64,000 bases of DNA, from positions 18,287 through 82,286 of the forward strand of contig OMWX01000005.1 in the NCBI GenBank assembly GCA_900314875.1, written 5' to 3'. This DNA comes from an uncultured Actinomycetes bacterium. GTDB lineage: Bacteria > Actinomycetota > Actinomycetes > Actinomycetales > Bifidobacteriaceae. A program made the position numbers and the translations under genes. Under the pieces are notes generated by a model that searched no databases, was not told the DNA's origin, and saw only the letters and a list, made by a program, of their open reading frames with translations. This document shows, one piece after another, positions 20,288 to 29,599 of this stretch; positions within the stretch are counted from its first letter, which is position 1, and every line of letters starts with the position of its first letter.

Positions 20288-21034
20288 TCAGTCTATCTGA
20301 AGATATTTCAGCAATTCATCGTAATCGGCTCCCGCGCACGAAACAACCGCATCGGGGTGCACTTCGGGAGAATTCTGCGGCGAAACACCCGTAAGGAAAT
20401 AAAATGCGTCAATGCCGGCATTTTTCGCTCCGTCTATATCGCAAACGGGATCATTTCCGACCATAAGCACGCTGTTCTTATCGCAGCCGAGCTTTTCTGC
20501 CGCATAATCGTAGAATTTCGCTGACGGTTTCTTCCATCCGAATTCTGACGATATGAATATATGCTCGAATTCTTTATCCAGTCCGACGGCTTCGATTTCC
20601 GGAACCGTAAACAGCGTCTGCGCATTTGAAAGAAGAACTATCTGTCTGCCTGAATCTTTGACTTTTCTAAGCATTTCAACCGTGCCGGGATAGAGATTCA
20701 TGAATTTCCTCGAAGCGTCTCGAAAAACGCGCGCAGCTTCAGCAGCAAGCTTATCGTCGGATTGAATTCCCTTATTTGCGAACGCTTCTTTGTAAAGCTT
20801 CGCAATATCATATTCAGATTCTTCTTTGTTGAAACCCTGCGCATTTATCAGCTTAGATTCAGCTTTATCCCAAAAGATTTTCAGTTCTTTGACATCTTCG
20901 TATTCCGCACCGTTTTCTGCCAGGAATTTTCGCAAAACTTCCCATGTCGCATCGCTTTCTTCATCGGTTGCGATATCCAAGAGAGTACCATACAAATCAA
21001 AGAAAACGTGAGTGTAATTTTTGTTGTCCGCCAT
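20288..21034 (-). CDS. HAD superfamily hydrolase
   Basis: Haloacid dehalogenase-like hydrolase of 248 residues. Motif I is FFDLYGTLLD with the nucleophile Asp but Tyr instead of the second Asp, as in dehalogenase-type members. Motif II is VLLSNAQ, motif III the Lys in WKKPSAKFYDYA, and motif IV GNDPVCDIDGAKNAG. The cap domain is alpha-helical (residues about 20-100). Start ATG 21034 has an excellent GAAGGAGG 5 nt upstream. It follows the malG terminator, so it may have weak read-through or its own promoter. Substrate unknown; a sugar or nucleotide phosphate is possible. Confidence 0.85.
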   Translation of the reverse strand: MADNKNYTHVFFDLYGTLLDIATDEESDATWEVLRKFLAENGAEYEDVKELKIFWDKAESKLINAQGFNKEESEYDIAKLYKEAFANKGIQSDDKLAAEAARVFRDASRKFMNLYPGTVEMLRKVKDSGRQIVLLSNAQTLFTVPEIEAVGLDKEFEHIFISSEFGWKKPSAKFYDYAAEKLGCDKNSVLMVGNDPVCDIDGAKNAGIDAFYFLTGVSPQNSPEVHPDAVVSCAGADYDELLKYLQID

Positions 21035-21056
21035 TGTTTCCTCCTTCAAAATACAT

Positions 21057-21092
21057 AATACCGCGACCGCCGGTTACAGCGGTCGCGGTATT
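21057..21092 (-). terminator. terminator downstream of malG
   Basis: Perfect 14-bp inverted repeat (21057-21070 and 21079-21092; core ACCGCGACCGC) with an 8-nt loop, 40 bp after the malG stop, followed on the minus strand by TATTATGTATTTT. It should end the malEFG transcript before the HAD gene. Confidence 0.75.
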
Positions 21093-21131
21093 ATGAATCA
21101 TTGTTATTTGCGCGATTCGAATCTGTTCCTG

Positions 21132-22037
21132 TCAGCCCTTGACCGAGCCGGACATAGAATCTTCATAGAAATGCTGCATGATTATGAACAGTATTGCGAT
21201 CGGAACCGATACGCATACTGCGGCAGCTGCAAATCTCGCATACCAGTCGTTAATGTACTCTTTCTGAAGCATTTGCCACAGTCCGAGAGACACAGTGTAG
21301 TTTTCCTGAGTGCGGCATATTGCTTTCGCAAGAACAAAGTCAAGCCACGGAGCCAGAAAGCTGGTAATTGCCTGATATACAATCATGGGCTTGCAGATAG
21401 GAATAATAATCTTCGTAAATACCTGCCATTTTGTGCAGCCGTCAAGGTATGCAGCTTCATCAAGAGAATTGGGAATCGTATCCATGTATCCCTTCATCAT
21501 GTAGAACTGCAGACCGGAGCCGGCCGAATATACGATAATCAGAGCCAGCGTTACTGTAGATGACTGAGTCAGACCCATCGCTTTAAGAATGAAGTAGATT
21601 GCTACTACCGACATGATTCCCGGGAACATTCCGAGAATCAGAGCGACGTTCATAAACATCTTTCTGAAGCGGAAACGCAGACGGCTCATGCAGAATGCGG
21701 TCGCTAGCACGAAGAACAGCGAGATAATGCACACGAAAACTGACACAATCAGCGTTCTTGCATACATGCTCCTGAAATTCATAACGTTTGTTTTTGTAAA
21801 CAAATCCGTGTAATTGTCGAAAGTATATTCTTCAGGGAAGAATGTCGACTGATAAGGAGCCGTGTTCTTATTTAATGATTCGGCAACAATCCAAACTATG
21901 GGAACAAGCCAGATAACGCCCAGAACGCTCAGAAAAATGTATGTTATTACATCTCCTGTAATGCGGCGAATTTTCTGGTTTTTCATGCCCTTCGCTTTTT
22001 CTTCAAGCTCGGCAGTTTCATTTGCTTTGCTGCTCAT
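21132..22037 (-). CDS. malG: maltose-type ABC transporter permease MalG
   Basis: Inner-membrane permease of 301 residues for an oligosaccharide importer. It has six membrane segments and the cytoplasmic EAA loop (EAAYLDGCTKWQVFTKIIIP) that contacts the ATPase. It overlaps malF by 4 bp. No ATP-binding subunit is encoded nearby, so a shared MsmK-type ATPase elsewhere in the genome probably energises it, as is common in Gram-positive sugar importers. Confidence 0.93.
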   Translation of the reverse strand: MSSKANETAELEEKAKGMKNQKIRRITGDVITYIFLSVLGVIWLVPIVWIVAESLNKNTAPYQSTFFPEEYTFDNYTDLFTKTNVMNFRSMYARTLIVSVFVCIISLFFVLATAFCMSRLRFRFRKMFMNVALILGMFPGIMSVVAIYFILKAMGLTQSSTVTLALIIVYSAGSGLQFYMMKGYMDTIPNSLDEAAYLDGCTKWQVFTKIIIPICKPMIVYQAITSFLAPWLDFVLAKAICRTQENYTVSLGLWQMLQKEYINDWYARFAAAAVCVSVPIAILFIIMQHFYEDSMSGSVKG

Positions 22038-23452
22038 CGGTAGCCTCCCTCGTTCTTATACGAACCGGATGAACGGTAAGTAATCAGCGAAATAACCGCA
22101 AGGACGATAAACGTCATAATACCTATAACCGCTCCGAGGTTGTAATTGCCTTTATCTACAGTCAGCTTGTACAGCCATGTGATAAGCAAATCCGTTTTAC
22201 CCGCTGAGGAGCCGACCGGCGTCGGGTCTCCGGAAGACAGCAGGTAGATAACATTGAAATTGTTTACATTTCCCGTAAAAGTCGTAATCAGATACGGTGT
22301 GGTAACGAAAATCATGTAAGGCATTGTGATGGAGCGGAACTGCTGCCACCAGTTTGCGCCGTCAAGTTTCGCAGCTTCATAAAGCTCTGCCGGAATATTT
22401 TGCAGAATACCGGTTACCTGCATAATCGTGAATGGAATACCGACCCAAAGATTGATCACGATAACCGTGACTCGAGCCCAGTTGGTATCAGTAAAGAACG
22501 GAAGCGGACTGTCAATCCATCCATTTTCCATAAGCAGACGGTTCACGATACCCGTCGGCTGAAGCATTGTATGCATAACAAGCAGGGAAACAAATTGAGG
22601 AACCGCGATTGACATCGAGAAAATTCCGCGCCAAAGTCCTTTAAGCTTAATAGATTTGCGATTGATAATCATCGCCATGAACATTCCCAGGAAATAGTTG
22701 AGGAATGTTGCGAAGAATGCCCAGACAAGAGTCCAAAGCAGAACGGACATAAACAGATGAAAGTTTACGATTCCGTCATTGTTTGCAAGCACCGCTTTGA
22801 AATTGTTTACGCCTGCCCAGTTGAACTGGTCGGGATGATTCGAATCATATTCGGTAAACGCCATCGAAATCATGAAAACCAGAGGAAGAACCGTGAAAAG
22901 CACGACACCGAGAACAGGAAGAGACATAAGAGTAATCGGAATGCGCTCGTCAAAAAGCGACTTAAACTCCGCCCAGAATCCGGGAGCCTTTCCTGTTTTT
23001 GAAGCAGCTGCCGCTTTCTGAGCGCGGTAAGAGCTCGATACCGCGATTCTCCAAAACCATATGAACACCAAAACGGCGAAAATTCCCGCAACTCCGTACA
23101 GAAGAATCGTAACTGAATGGTCTCCTTCTATATATTCCCAAAAACCTTCGTCATTCTTTATTTTTTTCTGGCTTTCTCCGTAAAGATTGCCAAGTTTTGC
23201 TATCTGCGCAAAACCGTTTGAAACGAAGTAGGCGATAAAGACCGCTTCAACTGCAAGGAAGGCGATTCCTTTAATGATCTGTCCGCGAACCATATTTCCC
23301 AGTCCCCAGACAAGAATCGACAGACGCGTAAAAAGATCACCTTCTTTAACTGCTCCGCGAAAAGTGTACGGCGAAGGCGGCTCGTAGGCGGTGCGCTTCT
23401 TCTTTTTCTTTGCCTTCACAGGCGCACCTTTTGCTGCAGTTGCGACAGCCAC
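22034..23452 (-). CDS. malF: maltose-type ABC transporter permease MalF
   Basis: Permease partner of MalG with 472 residues, longer than typical Gram-positive MalF because of a Lys-rich head and a membrane-containing N-terminal domain (about residues 1-160). The core has the EAA loop EAAKLDGANWWQQFRSITMP. It lies 140 bp downstream of malE; that gap has a CG-rich inverted region near 23500-23550 (GACTGCGCC and GGAGCAGCCGCG) that may stabilise or attenuate the transcript so that malE is made in excess. Confidence 0.93.
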   Translation of the reverse strand: MAVATAAKGAPVKAKKKKKRTAYEPPSPYTFRGAVKEGDLFTRLSILVWGLGNMVRGQIIKGIAFLAVEAVFIAYFVSNGFAQIAKLGNLYGESQKKIKNDEGFWEYIEGDHSVTILLYGVAGIFAVLVFIWFWRIAVSSSYRAQKAAAASKTGKAPGFWAEFKSLFDERIPITLMSLPVLGVVLFTVLPLVFMISMAFTEYDSNHPDQFNWAGVNNFKAVLANNDGIVNFHLFMSVLLWTLVWAFFATFLNYFLGMFMAMIINRKSIKLKGLWRGIFSMSIAVPQFVSLLVMHTMLQPTGIVNRLLMENGWIDSPLPFFTDTNWARVTVIVINLWVGIPFTIMQVTGILQNIPAELYEAAKLDGANWWQQFRSITMPYMIFVTTPYLITTFTGNVNNFNVIYLLSSGDPTPVGSSAGKTDLLITWLYKLTVDKGNYNLGAVIGIMTFIVLAVISLITYRSSGSYKNEGGYR

Positions 23453-23592
23453 TTTAATCCCCTTTCATTTGTGCGGGAAAATTTTCAAATAAAAAAACGC
23501 GACTGCGCCAAGAGACACGCATATTTTTATGTTTCCCGGAGCAGCCGCGTTCAATCTGTTATTCAAATCAGATTTTAGAGTTCAGCAGATTA

Positions 23593-24864
23593 TCAGTTCA
23601 TGCTGCTGTTGACCAGATCCTGCCATTCGCTTGTCTTCGAATCGGCATTTTCTTTTGTAACCACACCGCTGGTGATGTTCTTTCCGAATGTCTCACAGGG
23701 ATCCCACCATGAACTCATTGCAGCAATTGTCGGCTGAAGAATCGAAGTCTGGGCAATTGTTTCGTTCTGAGCAACTACAACCGGATCGGACTTCAAATCC
23801 GAATCGCTGGAAACAAGCGACTTGGAAGCCGGAATTACAGAAGAGTTGCGAAGCTTGTAGTGATCTTTCTGAGCGTCCGAAGAACCGAGGAATGCTGCGA
23901 ACTGAGAAGCAGCTTTGGTGTTCTTCGAATTCGGGTTGTAACCGACAGCCTTGGAACCTGCGAAAGACTTCAGCTGAGTTTCCTTGCCGTTGAGAGTGTA
24001 AGTCGGAAGCTTTGCTACGCCGAAGTTGTCTCCCAAAGCAGCCTTAACGTCAGCTGCATTCCATGCGCCGGAGAAGAGAACGTCGACATTTCCGTTCTTG
24101 ATTCCGGCAAGTCCGGAAGCTCCGTCATCGAGAACAAAGTTGGAATTGTTCTTAAGGTCTACAAGATACTTGGTTACGTCGCCGGCATTGTCGCCGAGGT
24201 TTACCTTAGCGGAAGCGTCGGTGCCCTTCTCGCCGAAGATTGTTGCGCCCGCGCCGATGTAGAAGGAAGGAATGTACCAAGAATCGTTCAGCGGGAACGA
24301 AACCTTAGCTTTCTCAAGCATAGTGTCGAGCGACTTTGCGTCGTCTTCGGATACTTTAGCCTTGTTGTAGTACATGAACCAGGTGTTTCCCGAGAAAGGA
24401 ATTCCGTAAAGATTGCCGTCGGTTCCGGTTACGGACTCGATCATCTCTTCGTCATTGTCTTTCTTAATCTGCTCTACAGAACTGTCGGGAAGCTCGGCGA
24501 TTGCCTTGGAATCGATAAGAGTTCCCAGCTGATCGTTCGCGAAGAGGAATACGTCGGCTCCCGCAGAAGGATCTGTCTTCATCTGCTCACCGGCGTCGCC
24601 TTCAGAAACGGTAGCGTTCTTCCAAGTAATCTTGTACTCTTTGTGCGCCTTTTCAAAAGCGGCTTCTTCTGCAGCAAGCCAGGACTCAGACTGACCGTCC
24701 TGCTTCTCCTGATCTTCCTGAGGAGTCCATACGGTCAAAGTCACATCGGTAACAGAATCACCCGATGAACTGCTTTTATTCTCGGTCTTGTTACCGCAGG
24801 CAACGGTTCCCATAAGCATGGCACCTGCAGCAGTAACACCAATGATTTTTTTGAAATCAATCAT
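23593..24864 (-). CDS. malE: maltose/maltodextrin-binding lipoprotein MalE
   Basis: Extracellular solute-binding lipoprotein of 423 residues. The signal peptide ends in the lipobox GTVAC (Cys near residue 23), followed by a Ser/Asn linker and a family 1 binding fold (LTVWTPQEDQEKQDG, SGNTWFMYYNKAKV, ATNPN-like GYNPNSKN). AGGAG lies 7 nt before ATG 24864; an ATG one codon upstream (24867) is possible. The frame stays open far upstream to 25509, but that part is opposite the GH13 gene. Its promoter lies at 24967-24995. Substrate inferred from the adjacent alpha-glucosidase. Confidence 0.93.
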   Translation of the reverse strand: MIDFKKIIGVTAAGAMLMGTVACGNKTENKSSSSGDSVTDVTLTVWTPQEDQEKQDGQSESWLAAEEAAFEKAHKEYKITWKNATVSEGDAGEQMKTDPSAGADVFLFANDQLGTLIDSKAIAELPDSSVEQIKKDNDEEMIESVTGTDGNLYGIPFSGNTWFMYYNKAKVSEDDAKSLDTMLEKAKVSFPLNDSWYIPSFYIGAGATIFGEKGTDASAKVNLGDNAGDVTKYLVDLKNNSNFVLDDGASGLAGIKNGNVDVLFSGAWNAADVKAALGDNFGVAKLPTYTLNGKETQLKSFAGSKAVGYNPNSKNTKAASQFAAFLGSSDAQKDHYKLRNSSVIPASKSLVSSDSDLKSDPVVVAQNETIAQTSILQPTIAAMSSWWDPCETFGKNITSGVVTKENADSKTSEWQDLVNSSMN

Positions 24865-24966
24865 CATTGATCTCCTGTCCTTTTTGTTGACTTTTATTTT
24901 TCTGTCACTCAAGCGCACAAAAGCTGTTCGCATTCGGCATATTTCACTTTTCGTAACAAGTAAAAG

Positions 24967-24995
24967 AATACACCACATGGTATACGTTTTGTCAA
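24967..24995 (-). promoter_or_regulatory. malE promoter with candidate operator
   Basis: On the minus strand TTGACA (24990-24995) and TGTATT (24967-24972) are separated by exactly 17 bp, a good sigma-70-type promoter for malE about 100 bp upstream of its start. The spacer contains the palindromic core CCATGTGG within a longer imperfect dyad (GTATACCATG, TGGTGTAT). This is a plausible LacI-type repressor site. Confidence 0.65.
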
Positions 24996-25020
24996 AACGA
25001 GTCGAATTTTCCGAAAAAAT

Positions 25021-25050
25021 TTGACACGCAATTTGACACGCAATTTGACA
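25021..25050. repeat. 2.5 copies of a 12-bp repeat containing TTGACA
   Basis: TTGACACGCAAT is repeated twice in tandem, followed by a third TTGACA (25021, 25033, 25045), in the malE/alpha-glucosidase divergent region. Each copy carries a consensus -35 box on the plus strand, but no good -10 box lies 16-18 bp downstream of any copy. Confidence 0.9.
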
Positions 25051-25119
25051 AAAGCCCGAAAATTTCCCGAAATGCGATACATTGCAGACAGACATTCTTT
25101 TTTGTTTTAGGATATTTCC

Positions 25120-26865
25120 ATGAAAGAACACACGTGCGCAAACAGCGCGGCAAAGCAGACTCAGGATCGCGATAAGGTTCTCCGCAGCCACGCAAAATGG
25201 CTGAAAGACGCCGTTTTTTATGAAATTTACCCGCAGTCGTTCAAAGATTCGAACGGAGACGGAACAGGCGATTTGCGCGGAATAATCGAGAAACTTGACT
25301 ATGTGCGCGACTTGGGCTGCAATGCGATTTGGCTTAATCCGATTTATGATTCGCCGTTCAAGGACGCCGGCTACGACGTGCGCGATTATCTGAAAGTCGC
25401 GCCGCGCTACGGCACAAATGAAGACGCTTTTGAGCTTTTCCGCACTGCGCACGATAAGGGCATAAAAATTCTGCTCGACCTGGTTCCGGGGCATACAAGC
25501 GAGGAACATGAGTGGTTCAAAGCAAGCTGCAAAGCCGAAAACAACGAATTTTCAGGCAGATATATCTGGACAAACGATTGGATTGAAGGCGCGGAAGGAT
25601 TGCCTTTCATCGGAGGAGAAGCAGAACGCAGCGGAACTTATGTTATTAATTTTTTCAAATGCCAGCCCGCGCTGAACTACGGCTTCGGCGAGCGCAAAGC
25701 CGGCTGGATGATGTCTGCCGACGATGAAGAGCCGCTTAAAACACGGGAAGCGATTGTTGATGTCATGAGATTCTGGCTTAATGCCGGCGCAGACGGATTC
25801 AGGGTCGATATGGCCGATTCGCTTGTCAAGTTTGACGGATTTGACAAGAAAAACACGATAAAGGTCTGGCAGGATATTCTTTTCAGGATTAAAAGCGAGT
25901 TCCCCAAGGCGGCTTTCGTATCCGAATGGGGACGCCCGTGTCAGGCTCTCAGAGCAGGTTTTGACATGGATTTCTATCTGGACTGGCGATGGGGAGGCAA
26001 TCCGAACGGGTATTGCATGCTGCTTCGAGACACGGATGACAGGCTCACGGGTCTTCCCAAGGACAGCAGCTATCTTGTTGCGAAATCAGGTTCGAGTCCC
26101 GTCAGATTTTTGAATGAGTATCTTCCGCAATATGAGGAAACGAAAGACTTGGGAAGCTTTTGTTTCCTGACATGCAACCATGATACGGCACGCTTGGCTC
26201 CCAGACTTGATGCGCGCGAAAGAGCGGTTGCTTTGACTTTGCTTTTCGCTCTGCCGGGGCATACTTTCCTGTATTACGGCGACGAAATCGGCATGGAATA
26301 CAGGAAACTGCCTACAAAAGAGGGCGGTTACGTGCGCACGGGAAGCCGCACTCCCATGCAATGGTCAAACGAAAAAAACGCAGGTTTTTCCAAGGCTGAT
26401 TCGGCTTATCTGTATCTTCCCGTACCCGATCGCGGCAATTATGCGAATGTCGCATCGCAGATTAACGACCCGAAATCGCAGTATTCGCTTGTCAAAAGCC
26501 TGATTCGCTCAGTGCGCGAAATTCCGGCTCTGGCTCCGGACAGCGAGTTTAAAGTTCTTTATGCGCAAGAATCGTCGCGCTCGCTTGTGTTTGCGCGGTT
26601 TGCGAAAGAAGCTGAAAAAAACGGTTTTAAAAGCGTTATCGTCGCGCTTAATCCGTCGCTTTGCGCAGAAACCGTGCAGGTTGATCTGTCTGATGTTCCG
26701 AATGCGAATGAACTGAATTCGGCTGATCTGAATGCAGACAGTCTGAGCACGATTATTTCTGTCGGTTCTGATGTTTCATGCAGCAATGCGCTTTCTTCCG
26801 AAAACTCAACAATGCTCGACATAACGATTCCGGCACAGAGCGCAGCTGCAATCGGGCTGAAATAA
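25120..26865 (+). CDS. GH13 alpha-glucosidase
   Basis: Second family 13 enzyme in the window, 581 residues, cytoplasmic. The barrel begins WLKDAVFYEIYPQSFKDSNG; catalytic motifs are GFRVDMADS (nucleophile), AAFVSEWGRP (acid) and CNHDTARLAPR. It differs from the enzyme at 12368 in the B-domain and C-terminal region, so the two are not recent duplicates. It is divergent from malEFG and shares the control region, which points to hydrolysis of the imported oligosaccharide. The AGGATA ribosome-binding site is weak. Exact linkage preference is not readable. Confidence 0.92.
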   Translation: MKEHTCANSAAKQTQDRDKVLRSHAKWLKDAVFYEIYPQSFKDSNGDGTGDLRGIIEKLDYVRDLGCNAIWLNPIYDSPFKDAGYDVRDYLKVAPRYGTNEDAFELFRTAHDKGIKILLDLVPGHTSEEHEWFKASCKAENNEFSGRYIWTNDWIEGAEGLPFIGGEAERSGTYVINFFKCQPALNYGFGERKAGWMMSADDEEPLKTREAIVDVMRFWLNAGADGFRVDMADSLVKFDGFDKKNTIKVWQDILFRIKSEFPKAAFVSEWGRPCQALRAGFDMDFYLDWRWGGNPNGYCMLLRDTDDRLTGLPKDSSYLVAKSGSSPVRFLNEYLPQYEETKDLGSFCFLTCNHDTARLAPRLDARERAVALTLLFALPGHTFLYYGDEIGMEYRKLPTKEGGYVRTGSRTPMQWSNEKNAGFSKADSAYLYLPVPDRGNYANVASQINDPKSQYSLVKSLIRSVREIPALAPDSEFKVLYAQESSRSLVFARFAKEAEKNGFKSVIVALNPSLCAETVQVDLSDVPNANELNSADLNADSLSTIISVGSDVSCSNALSSENSTMLDITIPAQSAAAIGLK

Positions 26866-26891
26866 TAAAGCTGCTGAAACAATAAAGCGGT

Positions 26892-26941
26892 TCAGGCGAT
26901 AAACAGCTCAGGCGATAAAGCAATTCAGCTTTTTATCGCAT
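26892..26941. terminator. terminator region with direct repeat between the GH13 gene and prmC
   Basis: TCAGGCGATAAA occurs twice (26892 and 26908, period 16). The second copy pairs its GCGATAAA with TTTATCGC at 26934-26941 across the prmC 3' end, forming a hairpin with a T-run between two convergent genes. A bidirectional terminator is likely. Confidence 0.6.
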
Positions 26942-27911
26942 ACAAATATCTGTCTCGCCCGGTCAGATCGGAGCATGTGCGAATCTGCTTGAAACCGCAT
27001 GACTGCGCGAATTTTCGAAGCGGCTCGCCTTGGCTGACATCATGTTCCATGACCAGCAGACCTTCAGGCTTAAGAAGTTTTGCCGAACGAGAAATTATTT
27101 GTTCGGGAATTGCAAGACCGTCGCTGCTGCCGCCGTACAGCGCAGTTTCGGGATCAAAATTTGCCACTTCCGGCTGTTCGGGAATTTCAGACAGCGGAAT
27201 ATAAGGCGGATTAGAAACGACTATATCGATCTGCCCGTCATATTCTTTAAGGGAATTTTCGCTTGTCGCATCACACAAACGCAGGCTGTATCTGTTTAGG
27301 AAATCATCGGGATTTTCAGCGGTTTTCGCGATTTTTTCCGCATTTTCGGCAGCATATTTATAAGCCGAAACGAATTTTTCGGCCGCAACAACAAAGCATG
27401 TCGGATTTTCAAACACGACAGACAGACCGATTGCTCCGCTTCCTGCGCACAAATCGGCCATTTTCGCGGATTCGATATGCTTTTCAGCAATGCGATCGAG
27501 CGCCTCCTGCACAATCAGCTCAGTTTCCTGCCGGGGGATAAAAACCCCTTCGCCGACTGATAAATCCAAATATCTGAATGCGGCATGTCCGACTATGTAT
27601 TGCAGCGGCTCGCGTTTTAATCTGCGAGAAACGCAGGATTTGAGCAGTTCAAGCGGATTTTTGCGCTTTGAGTCAGACTGCGGATCTTCAGACAGCTGCA
27701 AATCTTCGCGAATCAGCGTTTCAAGCGGTTTTTGCAACAGAACCGCCGAAGAAACATCGCTCATGCTGCAGCCAAAAGCCTCGCAAACAAGCATTTTCGC
27801 ATCATTTTGCGCAAACTCGATTCCGACTTCGTCAAAAATGCGGGTTATCTCGCGCAAAACTTCATCAGCGCGAGATTTAAGCGAATACCGCTGCAATTGC
27901 TCAGAAACCAT
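26925..27911 (-). CDS. prmC: peptide chain release factor N5-glutamine methyltransferase
   Basis: Methylates the Gln of the GGQ motif in release factors. The 328 residues contain an N-terminal helical domain with FIPRQETELIVQEALD, the SAM-binding ADLCAGSGAIGLSV segment and the catalytic NPPYIP motif. The N-terminal part is longer than in E. coli PrmC (277 residues) by a Ser/Lys-rich stretch near residues 75-95. It follows its substrate gene prfA by 32 bp. In other Actinobacteria sua5 comes next; here the mal/alpha-glucosidase block intervenes. Confidence 0.95.
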   Translation of the reverse strand: MVSEQLQRYSLKSRADEVLREITRIFDEVGIEFAQNDAKMLVCEAFGCSMSDVSSAVLLQKPLETLIREDLQLSEDPQSDSKRKNPLELLKSCVSRRLKREPLQYIVGHAAFRYLDLSVGEGVFIPRQETELIVQEALDRIAEKHIESAKMADLCAGSGAIGLSVVFENPTCFVVAAEKFVSAYKYAAENAEKIAKTAENPDDFLNRYSLRLCDATSENSLKEYDGQIDIVVSNPPYIPLSEIPEQPEVANFDPETALYGGSSDGLAIPEQIISRSAKLLKPEGLLVMEHDVSQGEPLRKFAQSCGFKQIRTCSDLTGRDRYLYAIKS

Positions 27912-27943
27912 TGCTCAGATAACACTCGACTTGAACCGCCGGA

Positions 27944-29050
27944 TTACTCGTTTTCGGCTTTTTTCGCCTGAGCTTCGAGACGCGCAGCCTCATCAGCCTG
28001 AATATCCGAATCGATAACCGCCTGAATTTCTCCGTCCAAAACCTGGTCGAGGTTGTAAGCTTTATAACCCGTTCTGTGATCGACAATGCGGTTTTCAGGG
28101 AAATTGTACGTGCGGATTCTTTCGGAACGATCCATCGAACGAACCTGAGAATGTCGCATATCGGCTGCCTCTGCGGCTTCCTGCTCGTGTTTCAGAGCCA
28201 GAATACGCGACTTAAGAACGCGCAAAGCAGCCGCTCGATTCTGAATCTGCGATTTTTCATCCTGCATATTTACGACGATTCCGGTGGGAATATGGGTCAT
28301 TCGCACGGCAGAATATGTCGTGTTTACGCACTGACCTCCCGGACCGGATGCGCAGAATGTGTCGATTTTCAGATCCTTAGGATCGATTTCGATCTCGTCA
28401 TTGTCTTCGTCGGCTTCCGGGAAAACGATAACTGCCGCAGCCGAAGTCTGGATTCGCCCTTGAGATTCGGTTACAGGAATTCGCTGAACTCGGTGAACTC
28501 CGCCCTCATATTTTAAAGATGCCCAAACGCCTTCTGCCGGAGAAGGAGTGCCTTTTGCGCGGAATGCCACCTGAACGTCTTTGACTCCGCCCAGAGGAGT
28601 AGCATTCTGGCTCATGATTTCAGCCGTCCAGCCGCGTTTTTCCGCATAGCGCATGTACATGCGAAGCAGATCGCCGGCAAACAGAGCAGCCTCCTCGCCG
28701 CCCGCGCCCGCTTTAAGCTCCATAATAGTATCGCGCGAATCGTCAGGGTCTCGCGGAATAAGCGCAGTGTAAAGTTTGTCTTCCAAAGCCGGAATCTTTG
28801 CGCCCAAATCCTCAGCTTCCTGCGCAAACGACGAGTCTTCTTTCGCCAGCTCGTTCGCGACCTGATAATCGGTGCAGGCCTGCTCCCACGATTTATAAGC
28901 TTCGACAATCTGTGCAAGTTCGGCATGACGGCGTCCCAATTTGCGCATTTTTGCAGCATCGGTAACTACGTCGGGCTGCCCCATCTGCTCTTCGATATCC
29001 GTGTATTCTTTAAGGGCAGTCACTGCTGCCGGAAACTTTTTTTCGCTCAC
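27944..29050 (-). CDS. prfA: peptide chain release factor 1
   Basis: Recognises UAA and UAG and triggers peptide release. The 368 residues carry the GGQ loop in [19 protein letters not shown], and the codon-recognition domain precedes it. Length is standard. The start is GTG at 29050 with AAGGAAAATT upstream. It is the partner of prmC immediately downstream. rpmE precedes it, separated by a terminator-like hairpin at 29212-29239. Confidence 0.97.
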   Translation of the reverse strand: MSEKKFPAAVTALKEYTDIEEQMGQPDVVTDAAKMRKLGRRHAELAQIVEAYKSWEQACTDYQVANELAKEDSSFAQEAEDLGAKIPALEDKLYTALIPRDPDDSRDTIMELKAGAGGEEAALFAGDLLRMYMRYAEKRGWTAEIMSQNATPLGGVKDVQVAFRAKGTPSPAEGVWASLKYEGGVHRVQRIPVTESQGRIQTSAAAVIVFPEADEDNDEIEIDPKDLKIDTFCASGPGGQCVNTTYSAVRMTHIPTGIVVNMQDEKSQIQNRAAALRVLKSRILALKHEQEAAEAADMRHSQVRSMDRSERIRTYNFPENRIVDHRTGYKAYNLDQVLDGEIQAVIDSDIQADEAARLEAQAKKAENE

Positions 29051-29211
29051 AATTTTCCTTAAAATGTCTGATTTTCTGGAATTTCAGCGTTATGATTTCA
29101 GCTGTTTAATTTTGCTTTGCCTGATTTTGCTTTTATTTTGCTTTTAATCTGATTCAGATTTGATTTAAGCCGAATTCAAGTCTGTTTTAAGTCGAATATG
29201 TTTCAGGGTGC

Positions 29212-29239
29212 AGAAAACGCCGACTCGGAACATGTCGGC
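29212..29239 (-). terminator. terminator downstream of rpmE
   Basis: GCCGAC (29219-29224) pairs with GTCGGC (29234-29239) around a 9-nt loop, and on the minus strand it is followed by GTTTTCT. GAACATGTC occurs in the loop arm and again 15 bp further (29243-29251), a second short direct repeat. Confidence 0.6.
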
Positions 29240-29276
29240 AAAGAACATGTCCGCAAGCCGGCGCAAAAGAATACAG

Positions 29277-29486
29277 CTACTTTTTCTTGCCGTAACGGGC
29301 CTCGAAACGAGCCACGCGGCCGCCGGTATCGAGAATCTTCTGTTTTCCGGTGTAGAACGGGTGACACTTTGAACACACATCGGCCGTAATGTGACCGGCC
29401 TGTACTGTAGAACGCGTCACGAAAGTATTGCCGCAAGAGCAGACGACTTCGGTAGGCACATATTCGGGATGAATACCCTGTTTCAT
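29277..29486 (-). CDS. rpmE: 50S ribosomal protein L31, zinc type
   Basis: Large-subunit protein at the inter-subunit bridge region. The 69 residues contain the CSCG and CSKC pairs of the zinc-binding (C+) form, and the ending [14 protein letters not shown] is typical. CAGGAGATT lies just before ATG 29486. It heads the conserved line rpmE-prfA-prmC. A possible promoter (TTGAAT, 17 bp, TAAACT) lies at 29600-29628. Confidence 0.97.
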   Translation of the reverse strand: MKQGIHPEYVPTEVVCSCGNTFVTRSTVQAGHITADVCSKCHPFYTGKQKILDTGGRVARFEARYGKKK

Positions 29487-29599
29487 TTTAATCTCCTGGG
29501 AAATCGGATTTCAGCCGGGTCGCCTTGCCTTTGTTTTTGCAGATTTGCAATTTCAAACCCGCATATACGCGACAGACGTGAACCGGCATAACTGATACA

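Noticed and set aside
23593..25509. Longer malE with about 215 extra N-terminal residues
   Set aside because: The extension crosses the malE promoter and the start of the divergent GH13 gene; the lipoprotein signal peptide starts at 24864.
26080..26105. GGTTCGAGTCCCGTC resembling a tRNA T-arm on the plus strand
   Set aside because: It lies within the GH13 coding frame (KSGSSPVR) and no acceptor, D or anticodon arms can be built around it.
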